A DNA stretch of 26,493 nucleotides. Source: DATKKG01 sp964475215 (GTDB lineage: Archaea; Thermoproteota; Nitrososphaeria; Conexivisphaerales; DTJL01). The translations under genes and the position numbers were made by a program. The notes beneath the pieces were generated by a model, which saw only the letters and a program-made list of their open reading frames with translations, ran no database searches and had not been told where the DNA came from. The stretch covers positions 1 to 26,493 of the forward strand of contig CAYYVT010000151.1 of NCBI GenBank assembly GCA_964475215.1, in the 5' to 3' direction. Below, one piece after another: positions 12,842-20,310 of this stretch. Position 1 is the stretch's first letter, and each line of letters opens with the position of its first letter.

Positions 12842-15800
12842 GTGTTCTCCCCCGAAGACCTAAAGCTAATTAGAAGCAAGACTCGAACTGATGATGTGGC
12901 ACCGCGCACGTCCGGAAAAGGGGAAGGACATCGCCTAGCCGCCTACTTGGCGGCCGCTACGTCGGCGGTGGCAGCGGGCTTGGTCATAGCATTCATCATC
13001 CTCCTCCTAACGACAAAGGCCTCCATCCCCGGCGTGATCTGGGTGATAGCGGCAGCGGCCGCCGCCTCGATTATGGTTTCAGCCCCATTGACGTTTGGCC
13101 TCCTGATGAGCTACTCGGAACGCACGGAGGAATACGAAAGGAGTCTGATCGAGGCCCACGAAACGCTTCACGCTTTCATGATGTCCACCCCCATACCTCT
13201 TATCTCGCTTGGGGCCGACGGCAGGGTCAAGACATGGAACACAGCCGCGAAGGACGCGCTTGGCTGGAGGGAAGAGGAAGTCATCGGAAACGACCTAGAT
13301 ATGTGGGCCACCGCAGGAGGCCGGCTGCAGCAGGTCATGGAAATGGTGAAGGAAGGAGTCCCCGTGGCCTCCGAAGGCATTCAGCTGAAAACGAAGGGGG
13401 GAGAGAGGAAGGACTTCGGCCTCACCGTGGCGCCTATTCGTAACTCCAAGGCCCAGGTGACAGGCCTAGCTGCCGCGTTGATCGATTTTGGCAATATCAG
13501 GAGGACCGAGGAAGCCCTCCGGGAGAGCCAGCGCGTCCTTTCGACTCTGATGAGCAACCTCCCCGGAATGGCGTACAGGCGGCGGAACGACGAAGATTGG
13601 ACCATGGAGTTCGCCAGCGAAGGATGCCTCCCTCTGACCGGATTCCCGGCCTCGGCTTTGATGGAGGGAGCCCAGAAGACCTATGCAGAGATGATTCTCC
13701 CCGAGGATCTCCCTCGGCTGAAGGACGAAGTCAGGTCAGCCGTCGCTGAGGGGAGGCCGTATACGATGGAATACGGCATTACCACTGCCGGCGGGGCGCT
13801 GAAGTACGTTTGGGAGCAGGGGAGGTGCGTCGACAGAAAGGAGGGCTCCGAAGCTAAACTAGAAGGACTAATCCTCGACATCACCGAGAGGCGCAAGGTC
13901 GACATGGCGCTGAGGGCTGAGGAAGAGCGCTACCGCCAGCTCGTCGAAAGCGTGAACTCCATCATAATGCAGTTCGACACCGAGGGACGAATCCTTTCGG
14001 CTAACAGTTTCGCGGAGCGCTTCTTCGGCTTCAGCAGGGACGAGCTCGTTGGGATGAAGGCCTCGGAGACCATAATCCCTAGGATCGATTCGAACGGGAT
14101 TGATACGAGCACCTTGATGAGTGACATCATAAGGGACCCTCTGCGCTACGCGAACAGCATCAATGAGAACGTCAAGAAGGACGGGTCCAGGGTCTGGGTC
14201 CACTGGGCGAACAGGCTGATCCGCGACCCTTCGGGGGAGCCCAGCTTCTTGCTAGCTGTGGGGACGGACATAACGGAGCTCACTCAGGCCCAGCATGCCC
14301 TCGAAGAGAGCGAGCATAGATATCGCCAACTCGTGGAGTTCTCACCCGATGCCATCCTAGTCTACATCGAAGGCAAGATCGTCTTCGCGAACGCGGCTGG
14401 TGACGCGTTGATGCGCGGAAGCGGTTCAGAATCCATCTTGGGCAGGGATTGGTCCGACTTCCTTGACCCCGTCGATGCGGCGATCTTCCGAGGGATGTTC
14501 AAGGGCGACCGCGAATCGACAGACAAGGTGAGTTCCCTGGAGGCATCCTTTCACCGTCTCGACGGATCCGTGGCCGACGTGGAGGTCGCGGGTATCCCTG
14601 TCTCATACAGGGGGAACCCCGCCGTCCTCATTGTGGCGAGGGACGTCACCCAGCGCAAGCTCGCTGAAAAGGAGAGCCGCGCATTCGAAGAGAGGCTGTC
14701 GGCCCTTCACTTCTACGACACGGAGCTCATCTCGGCGAAGAACCTGATGGACGTATACGAAATCACGATGGACGCAGTGCAGCGCATCTTCGGCTTCGAC
14801 CGGGCGTTCTTCGCGAGGGTCAGGGGCGAGTACCTCGAAAGGGTCGCCGGCAGAGGGTCGGCCGGCACGATGATCTCCAGGCTCCCCCTGGACGGTTCGA
14901 AGGGCGGAATCATAGTGAGGGCAGCCCGCACGAAGGAGCCTGTGCTGGTCCCCGACTCCTCTAAGGACGAAGGCTACGTCGCCGGCATACCAGGTGTCAA
15001 TTCCGAGCTCGCTGTGCCCGTCGAGTTCGATGGTCGCACCCTGGGCGTGATCGACGTGGAAAGCTTGGAGCTCGATGCCTTCGACTTGAACGATGTCAAG
15101 CTCATCCAGATCCTGGCGTCGCACATGGCGACCGCCATAGGAAACCTGGAGCAGCACTCCGAAATCGAGAAGACCTCCACTCAGCTGGCCTTCCTCCTCC
15201 GGAGCTCGGCTGAGATTCTTCGAGCCGGCGACGTCCATGAGAGGCTTCAGAAGATCGCGGGAGCGATCAGCGAGCTCGGATGGAGGCGCGTCGTCATCTC
15301 CGCGAGGGACGAGAACTTGAACGTACCGACCCCGGAGGACCTTGTCACCGCTGGTCTGACCGAGGAGGAAAGGGACTTCATCTGGAAGACAGCATCCTCA
15401 GGCGACGCCTGGCGGGACAGGTTCGGCCCGGAATTCGACCGTTTCAAGATGGGCTCCTTCTACTACCTTCCCTGGAGCGATCCCTTCGTAAAGGAGCGGA
15501 TGGCCAACATAGGCGTATCGAGCAAGCTGACGCCCGATCAGATGGTGGACTGGGGGCCACAGGACCTCCTCTACACACCTCTCTCCCTCCCCGACGGCAG
15601 AGTGGTGGGCATCCTTTCGGTTGACGACCCCATAGACGGAAAGAAGCCCACTAAGGCGTCCCTCGCGCCCCTCGGACTCTTCATCGGGATGGCGGCCTTG
15701 GCGCTGGAGAGCGCCAGGCTGTTCAGGGCCCTCGAGTCGGCCAGGAACGAAATCCGTGAGCACGCGGGACAGCTCGAAAGGAAGGTGGAGGAGAGGAGCC

Positions 15801-16513
15801 GGGAGCTCGAGGAGGCCCACGAGAAGCTCTTGCAGGCCCAGAGGCTAGCTACCATCGGCGAGGTCGCGGCCCAGGTGGGCCATGATCTTAGGAACCCCCT
15901 GACAGCCATCAACACCAACCTCTACTACCTCAACAACGTCATGACGAGGAAGCAGAGGGACAGGGTCGACGTCACCCTGGAGTCCATACAGAACGCCGTA
16001 TCTCATGCCAACAGGATAGTCGAGGACCTCCTGGAGTATTCCCAGACCACGGGCTTCAGGAAGACGAACCTGATGGTGAAGCCCATCGTCCTTTCGTCGT
16101 TGGGTTCGATCTTCATCCCCAACAACATATCCGTGACCATGACCCTCCAAGACGCGGAAGTGTACGGTGACCGGGCGAGGCTGATGCGGGTCTTCCAGAA
16201 CCTCATGAGCAACGCCGTGGACGCCATGCCGGATGGCGGGTCCCTCAGGCTCTCATCCATACTCAAGCCAACGGAGATCACCGTCAGCATAACCGACACC
16301 GGCGTCGGCGTTTCTGAGAAGGACCTCCCGATGCTCTTCACGCCCTTCTTCACGACGAAGTCCAAGGGCCTGGGTCTAGGCCTGGCCATCTGCAAACGCC
16401 TGGTGGAGGCCCACGGTGGCAGGATAGAGGTCAAGAGCAGGGTCGGAGAAGGGACCTCCTTCTCGGTGACCCTACCTCGAGGCCAGGTCGAGGAACAGCC
16501 GGGGGAAGTCTGA
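12842..16513 (+). CDS. Sensor histidine kinase: 2 TM, 4 PAS, 2 GAF, HisKA, HATPase
   Basis: This 1223-residue membrane-linked kinase has two TM helices (about 35-57 and 63-90) with almost no extracellular loop, so sensing is probably cytoplasmic. Four PAS domains follow (about 104-220, 228-350, 360-480, 487-605), each ending in a D-I/V-T-x-R-like linker. GAF1 is at about 622-770 and GAF2 at about 785-960. A coiled coil (960-1000) leads to HisKA with phospho-acceptor His1014 in GHDLRNPL. The ATPase has the N-box NLMSNAVDA at 1120-1128, G1 DTGVGV at 1152-1157, F-box FTPFFTTK and G2 GLGLGLAIC at 1176-1184. All catalytic motifs look intact, so it should autophosphorylate. No receiver domain is fused or adjacent, so its partner lies elsewhere. 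GTG12842 is the only plausible start; ligands are unknown. Confidence 0.93.
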   Translation: MFSPEDLKLIRSKTRTDDVAPRTSGKGEGHRLAAYLAAATSAVAAGLVIAFIILLLTTKASIPGVIWVIAAAAAASIMVSAPLTFGLLMSYSERTEEYERSLIEAHETLHAFMMSTPIPLISLGADGRVKTWNTAAKDALGWREEEVIGNDLDMWATAGGRLQQVMEMVKEGVPVASEGIQLKTKGGERKDFGLTVAPIRNSKAQVTGLAAALIDFGNIRRTEEALRESQRVLSTLMSNLPGMAYRRRNDEDWTMEFASEGCLPLTGFPASALMEGAQKTYAEMILPEDLPRLKDEVRSAVAEGRPYTMEYGITTAGGALKYVWEQGRCVDRKEGSEAKLEGLILDITERRKVDMALRAEEERYRQLVESVNSIIMQFDTEGRILSANSFAERFFGFSRDELVGMKASETIIPRIDSNGIDTSTLMSDIIRDPLRYANSINENVKKDGSRVWVHWANRLIRDPSGEPSFLLAVGTDITELTQAQHALEESEHRYRQLVEFSPDAILVYIEGKIVFANAAGDALMRGSGSESILGRDWSDFLDPVDAAIFRGMFKGDRESTDKVSSLEASFHRLDGSVADVEVAGIPVSYRGNPAVLIVARDVTQRKLAEKESRAFEERLSALHFYDTELISAKNLMDVYEITMDAVQRIFGFDRAFFARVRGEYLERVAGRGSAGTMISRLPLDGSKGGIIVRAARTKEPVLVPDSSKDEGYVAGIPGVNSELAVPVEFDGRTLGVIDVESLELDAFDLNDVKLIQILASHMATAIGNLEQHSEIEKTSTQLAFLLRSSAEILRAGDVHERLQKIAGAISELGWRRVVISARDENLNVPTPEDLVTAGLTEEERDFIWKTASSGDAWRDRFGPEFDRFKMGSFYYLPWSDPFVKERMANIGVSSKLTPDQMVDWGPQDLLYTPLSLPDGRVVGILSVDDPIDGKKPTKASLAPLGLFIGMAALALESARLFRALESARNEIREHAGQLERKVEERSRELEEAHEKLLQAQRLATIGEVAAQVGHDLRNPLTAINTNLYYLNNVMTRKQRDRVDVTLESIQNAVSHANRIVEDLLEYSQTTGFRKTNLMVKPIVLSSLGSIFIPNNISVTMTLQDAEVYGDRARLMRVFQNLMSNAVDAMPDGGSLRLSSILKPTEITVSITDTGVGVSEKDLPMLFTPFFTTKSKGLGLGLAICKRLVEAHGGRIEVKSRVGEGTSFSVTLPRGQVEEQPGEV

Positions 16514-16570
16514 TTACCGCATTTCAGCGCCGGCACCGACGCCCAAGGCCTGCTTCTGCGTTACGAAAGG

Positions 16571-16579
16571 CTTTATACG
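16571..16579 (+). promoter_or_regulatory. TATA box for the epimerase gene
   Basis: CTTTATACG predicts a transcript start near 16600, about 100 bases before the epimerase start. This is unusually long compared with the 0-30 base leaders elsewhere in the window. The leader contains a short ORF at 16611-16715. Confidence 0.5.
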
Positions 16580-16610
16580 GGGTCAGTTCAGAAGCGCCTT
16601 CGTGGTACCC

Positions 16611-16715
16611 ATGCGCCGCTTTGGGGGTGCCTCGCCCCTTCGAGAGCGGAAGAACGGGGGACAAGGTCACCACGGCTCACCTGAAATCAGACTGGGCAGG
16701 GGATGTGCGCCGTGA
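16611..16715 (+). other. Short upstream ORF in the epimerase leader (possible leader peptide)
   Basis: ATG16611 lies about 10 bases after the predicted transcript start and opens a 34-codon frame rich in Arg and Gly. It ends at TGA16713-16715, overlapping GTG16712 of the epimerase in a GTGA arrangement. If the epimerase starts at GTG16712 (MKTIVTGGAGF) instead of ATG16703, the two would be translationally coupled. No homology is recognised, so it may be chance. Confidence 0.25.
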
Positions 16716-17638
16716 AGACTATCGTAACGGGAGGAGCTGGTTTCATCGGGAGCCATCTGGTCGCCAGGCTACTCGGCGAAGGCGATCAGGTGGTCGTGAT
16801 AGACAACTTCCACACTGGGAGGGAGGAGAACCTCCCCAGGGCGAAGGGGCTCGATGTCATCAGGGGGCGCGCGAAGGATCTGTCGTTGGTGACGGAGAGG
16901 CCCGATATCGTGTACCACTTGGGCATATACAGCAGCTCCCCCATGTACAAGGAGAATCCCCACCTCGTCTCGGAGGTGGTCGACGACGCAGTCTCCGTTT
17001 ACGAATTTGCCAAGGAGATGGGTTGTGGGCTGGTCGTGGCCTCCACCTCCTCAATATACAACGGCTCACCCTTTCCATGGACCGAAGACATCGTCCCCAG
17101 GGTCACGGATTACTACACCGAGGCCAGGTACGCCGTGGAGAGGCTGGGAGAGCTTTACTGGAGGTTGTATGGGGTCGGAAGCACGGCGCTGCGGTTCTTC
17201 AGCGTCTACGGCGAGAGAGAGGAGGGCAAGGGGAAGTACGCGAACACCCTCACCCAGTTCCTGTGGAGCGCCCTTCAGAAGAAGCAGCCTGTGCTGTACG
17301 GAAACGGAGAGCAGTCGCGTGACCTGACCTACGTCGAAGACATAGTGGACGGGCTCGTGCTCGCGTCAAAGCTCAAGAAGGGTTTCGAAGTCTTCAACCT
17401 CGGCACCGGGAGGGAGACAAGCTTCAATTCGATGGTGGAGATGATCGGCGCCAAGCTTAACGTTAGGACCACCCCCGCCTACGTCAACGTTGATATCTCA
17501 AACTACGTCATGAGGACCAAGGCCGACACGGCCAAAGCGAGGGAAAGGCTGGGCTTCGTTGCGAAGGTCCCTTTGGAAGTGGGGCTCAATCGCATCGTGT
17601 CATACTACGAGGGTCTGAGTGAGCTTCCGCGCCTGTAA
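16703..17638 (+). CDS. NAD-dependent sugar epimerase/dehydratase (UDP-glucose 4-epimerase-like)
   Basis: This 311-residue extended short-chain dehydrogenase acts on nucleotide sugars in the cytoplasm. The Rossmann NAD-binding motif TGGAGFIGSH is at 9-18, the NAD-ribose Asp at 34 (VIDNF), catalytic Ser/Thr at 114-117 (ASTSSIY), and RFFSVYG at 164-170 matches the R-x-x-N-V-YG substrate region. The family's YxxxK active-site pair reads YTEAR at 138-142, i.e. Lys replaced by Arg. The usual downstream elements YVEDIVDG (210-217) and FNLGTG (231-236) are present. The start is ATG16703 (MCAVKTIVTG) or GTG16712 (MKTIVTG); the latter has AGGGGA about 9 bases upstream. With the GT2 enzymes and nucleotidyltransferase nearby it probably supplies sugars for surface glycans. 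Confidence 0.88.
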   Translation: MCAVKTIVTGGAGFIGSHLVARLLGEGDQVVVIDNFHTGREENLPRAKGLDVIRGRAKDLSLVTERPDIVYHLGIYSSSPMYKENPHLVSEVVDDAVSVYEFAKEMGCGLVVASTSSIYNGSPFPWTEDIVPRVTDYYTEARYAVERLGELYWRLYGVGSTALRFFSVYGEREEGKGKYANTLTQFLWSALQKKQPVLYGNGEQSRDLTYVEDIVDGLVLASKLKKGFEVFNLGTGRETSFNSMVEMIGAKLNVRTTPAYVNVDISNYVMRTKADTAKARERLGFVAKVPLEVGLNRIVSYYEGLSELPRL

Positions 17639-17768
17639 GGGGACTAGATCCCCAGCCCAATCATCCCGTCCGCGTATTGCGGAAACGCAAAGGTTTCGAC
17701 CCACTGCAGTGCCAATCGTTCATGGCGGACGGGTCCCTGTGGCTGGAAGTCTCAAAGGGGGACCTAAC

Positions 17769-17777
17769 GCATATATG
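17769..17777 (+). promoter_or_regulatory. TATA box for the MEDS gene (leaderless transcript)
   Basis: GCATATATG is centred about 25 bases before ATG17798, so transcription should start at or next to the start codon. This also supports 17798 over the in-frame ATG17807. Bases 17639-17768 show nothing else recognisable. Confidence 0.55.
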
Positions 17778-17797
17778 CCATAGGGACCATCCTCAGG

Positions 17798-18730
17798 ATG
17801 CCTCTAATGTCGGTCAAGGTGCTGTACTTTCCCAAGTCAGAAAATATTCGCGACCAGGTGGCAACCAGCGTAGACGCTTCTCTGGCGGAGGCGATGGGCG
17901 AGCTTGCGTGGCCTGCGCTGAAGAAGCAGCTCTCCACACTCTACGGGCTGTCCCCTGAGGATCTAGTCTACAACTACGGGCGATTTGTGGATTCGGTGGG
18001 CGCCCTCCTCGGTAAACATGCCTCCGTCATCCTCTATCCTCTCGTCCTTGCTCATCTCAAGGCCACGTTTCCTGGTGCGCTGGAAGAAGTGGACACCCTG
18101 GAGGAAGCCCCTTCGAGGCTGGAGGAGATCGACAGTTCGCTGAAGGTCCAGATGGTGGTAATGGAGAGGATGAAGCTTGGAGATCACATCATGGTCCTAT
18201 ATGACAGCCTTGAAATGAAGGAGCAGTTGATCCAGTGGTTCTACAAGGGGGCCGTCGAGAAGGAGTTCATGTTCGCCCTGATAGCCGGCTCCCCAGACAG
18301 GTCCAACATAACGGGCGACCTCTCGAGCAGGGGCCTTCCCGCCGACGTGGACTCAGCGAGGACGTCCATCCTAAGCGTCAGAGATTCGTTTTTTGACAAT
18401 TACGTCTTCAGCCCGCAGAAGGCGGTTACAGTGCTTCGAGACCTGGCGGCGACGGCAAGGGACAAGGGATACAAAGGAATCAGGGCCGTGGTGGACAACG
18501 GAGGCCTAATCAGATACGGAGAGGCGGCCGGCGTCGCGCAGCTCGAGAAGTCCCTGGGAGCTAGGCTCCCGTTCTCCGCACACGTAATGTGCACCTATGA
18601 TACCAGGCTCTTCAAATCGGCAGACAAGCTGGGGCCGAGCCTTATGGACTCGCACGGGTTGGTGATCCTCCCTGAAGGCGCCCAGCTCTCATTTCTGAAT
18701 CCTACCCCATCCGGCCAGATCAAGCTGTAG
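17798..18730 (+). CDS. MEDS-domain sensory/signalling protein
   Basis: This 310-residue soluble protein has a C-terminal region (about 122-300) matching the MEDS (DcmR-type sensory) domain. GDHIMVLYDSLEMKEQLIQW at 128-147 corresponds to the H-x-x-x-LY-(D/E)-s signature, and a later VVDNGGLIRYG (231-241) and AHVMCTYD (261-268) fit the RecA-like core. The N-terminal 100 residues are helical; ASLAEAMGELAWPALKKQL and the F-x-x-x-x-G-x-LLGKHAS segment resemble the small output domains described in thaumarchaeal and methanogen signalling proteins (NitrOD5/MetOD1 type), which is a weak match. MEDS domains are often attached to or near histidine kinases, and the large kinase at 12842 is 1.3 kb upstream. 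Ligand unknown. Transcription appears leaderless from ATG17798. Confidence 0.75.
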   Translation: MPLMSVKVLYFPKSENIRDQVATSVDASLAEAMGELAWPALKKQLSTLYGLSPEDLVYNYGRFVDSVGALLGKHASVILYPLVLAHLKATFPGALEEVDTLEEAPSRLEEIDSSLKVQMVVMERMKLGDHIMVLYDSLEMKEQLIQWFYKGAVEKEFMFALIAGSPDRSNITGDLSSRGLPADVDSARTSILSVRDSFFDNYVFSPQKAVTVLRDLAATARDKGYKGIRAVVDNGGLIRYGEAAGVAQLEKSLGARLPFSAHVMCTYDTRLFKSADKLGPSLMDSHGLVILPEGAQLSFLNPTPSGQIKL

Positions 18731-18777
18731 GGAGTCCGAAACATACTGCTGAAACCCTCCGGCTCCGTGGCTAATCG

Positions 18778-18786
18778 CTTATATAA
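18778..18786 (+). promoter_or_regulatory. TATA box for the 97-residue membrane protein gene
   Basis: CTTATATAA is a near-consensus element. Transcription would start near 18807, leaving about 22 bases of leader with CGGAG at 18815-18819, a suitable distance before GTG18829. Confidence 0.6.
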
Positions 18787-18828
18787 CGGAAGGTCGTAGC
18801 GATTTCCAATAAAACGGAGTGTAAGTTT

Positions 18829-19122
18829 GTGAGCAAGGATCAAACCCTCGGAGCCGTCATCCTCGTGCTTAGCATCGTTGGAATCGTCCTCTACGGCGTC
18901 CTCATGTACTACTTCGCGAGTCTGGTCTTGGAGATAACCGCCTTCCTAGCGGTCGCTGGCGTGCTCGCCATCTTGGCGTGGATTGGTTATACGCTTGCCA
19001 CGACCCCACCTCCGCAGCCCATCGAAGAGATAGAGAAGGAGCTGCAGGCTGAGGCCAAGAAGGCGGAGGGACAGGCGGCTGCTTCAGCGCCCCCTTCTCC
19101 TGAGAATCCTCCCGCAAAGTAG
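18829..19122 (+). CDS. Small two-TM membrane protein with acidic/Pro-Ala tail
   Basis: This 97-residue protein has two hydrophobic helices (about 9-30 and 33-57), then a helical charged stretch (IEEIEKELQAEAKKAEGQAA, 65-84) and a Pro/Ala/Ser-rich end. I do not recognise a family. The layout suggests a membrane anchor with a cytoplasmic coiled segment for protein contacts. GTG18829 is preceded by a ribosome binding site and a good TATA box, so it is a real, independently transcribed gene. The 19123-19297 stretch after it holds no gene that I can support. Confidence 0.75.
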   Translation: MSKDQTLGAVILVLSIVGIVLYGVLMYYFASLVLEITAFLAVAGVLAILAWIGYTLATTPPPQPIEEIEKELQAEAKKAEGQAAASAPPSPENPPAK

Positions 19123-19297
19123 ACCAGCGACCTAATCATCAAAACGGGCCCCTAGTGGTTACGAGGAAGGTCATCCGCTCCAGGTCGCCTAGTAAGTCAT
19201 GATGCGCTTCTGTCTCTACCTACGCACGAACGGTGGACCAGAACCATCACTTGGACGGCAGACCTAGATTTGGCTTTCTTGCCCCCTCAAGGCCAAG

Positions 19298-19306
19298 GTA
19301 TAATAC
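19298..19306 (+). promoter_or_regulatory. TATA box that fixes the start of the first GT2 gene
   Basis: GGTATAATA predicts transcription from about 19328. It lies inside the longest open frame (from 19270), so that upstream start would not be transcribed and ATG19339 is favoured. Confidence 0.6.
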
Positions 19307-19338
19307 GCACTTTTGGCATATGTCCAGTTGCGCGCCAG

Positions 19339-20283
19339 ATGAGCGAACAAGCGCCCGAAGAGGGGCCGATTCCTCCCGAACCTGCTTCTCCTGAGGAGTT
19401 GCAGCAGCTGGAGAAGCAGATAGCGGAGCCTGTGTCAGAGGAGGCCCCGAGGCCGGGTCCCAAGGGCGTAATCCTCTGCATTCCTGCCTTGAACGATGAG
19501 AAGCAGGTGGGCAAGTTCGTATCAAAGGCGCTGAAGTTCGTAAACAAGGTCATCGTCTGCGACGACGGCTCGTTGGACGAGACGGGGGCCAGGGCGAGGG
19601 AGGCCGGCGCGTTCGTCATCAACCACAGGGAGGGCCTTGGACTGGGCAAGTCGATGTCCGACCTGATAGAAGAGGCGATGAAGTCCAATCCGCAGATTGT
19701 GGTCACCATGTCACCAAAGCGTGTCAACGACCCCGCCTTAATCCCAGAGCTCATCGAACCCATCCTCAAGGACGAAGCCGACATCTGCATAGGGGTCCAT
19801 GAGCAGGTCGGCGTTCCCATGGCGGGCGCTGAACTGATGGCGCTCAACTCCAAGGCCCTGGCGGCGCGAAGCAGGGAAGACTTCTTCAATACCACGGCGG
19901 GGGAAAACCAGATGGCCCTGGCGGCGGCTTCTGGCCTCCGGGTGAGACTGAAGACCTTCAAGTCTGCGGCGCTCTCGCCCCCCTCCGGCAGACGTTCGAA
20001 GGAGGGAGCGCCTCTGGGGGGAAGGTGGAACGGCTTCCTCCACAGGGTCTTGGTCGATAGGCCCTTCTCCTTCATAGGAGCGCCTGGGATCGCGCTGATC
20101 GTGGTGGGGCTCTCCCTGATGGGCCTGGCCACCCGCTCCTACTTCTCGACGCCGAAGCTCAACGTGCCAATGGTGCTGGCGGGAGCTACGGCGCTCATTG
20201 TTGGCCTCGTCCTCCTGGTCGAGTTCTCCATCCTCTACGTTATCCGCCAGTCGCCAAAGGAAAGACCAGAACCCCAAAAATAG
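19339..20283 (+). CDS. GT2 family (DPM-like) glycosyltransferase with altered DxD motif
   Basis: This 314-residue protein has a Pro/Glu-rich N-terminal tail (1-41), a GT-A domain (42-215), a short linker and two C-terminal TM helices (about 246-266 and 277-301), the layout of dolichol-phosphate mannosyl/glucosyltransferase-like enzymes. The nucleotide-binding strand ILCIPALND (45-53) and CDDGSLDETG (74-83) are conserved. The second acidic motif, normally M-D-A-D-x-x-x-x-P, reads MSPKRVNDP (124-132), so the metal-binding Asp pair is missing. It may be catalytically impaired, use another metal ligand (Asp131), or act as a partner of the second GT2, whose gene follows 27 bases later in the same direction. 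A role in lipid-linked glycan assembly is likely but unproven. Confidence 0.82.
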   Translation: MSEQAPEEGPIPPEPASPEELQQLEKQIAEPVSEEAPRPGPKGVILCIPALNDEKQVGKFVSKALKFVNKVIVCDDGSLDETGARAREAGAFVINHREGLGLGKSMSDLIEEAMKSNPQIVVTMSPKRVNDPALIPELIEPILKDEADICIGVHEQVGVPMAGAELMALNSKALAARSREDFFNTTAGENQMALAAASGLRVRLKTFKSAALSPPSGRRSKEGAPLGGRWNGFLHRVLVDRPFSFIGAPGIALIVVGLSLMGLATRSYFSTPKLNVPMVLAGATALIVGLVLLVEFSILYVIRQSPKERPEPQK

Positions 20284-20310
20284 CAGAAGCCACATCCGTG
20301 CACCGAAACG

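Noticed and set aside
19155..19202. Short GTG ORF of 15 codons in the 19123-19338 gap
   Set aside because: Too short, and has no promoter or ribosome binding site.
19270..19338. Upstream start for the first GT2 gene
   Set aside because: The TATA box at 19298 lies inside this extension, so it would not be transcribed.
19287..20132. 281-residue ORF on the minus strand
   Set aside because: Antisense shadow of the GT2 gene in GC-rich DNA, without recognisable domains.
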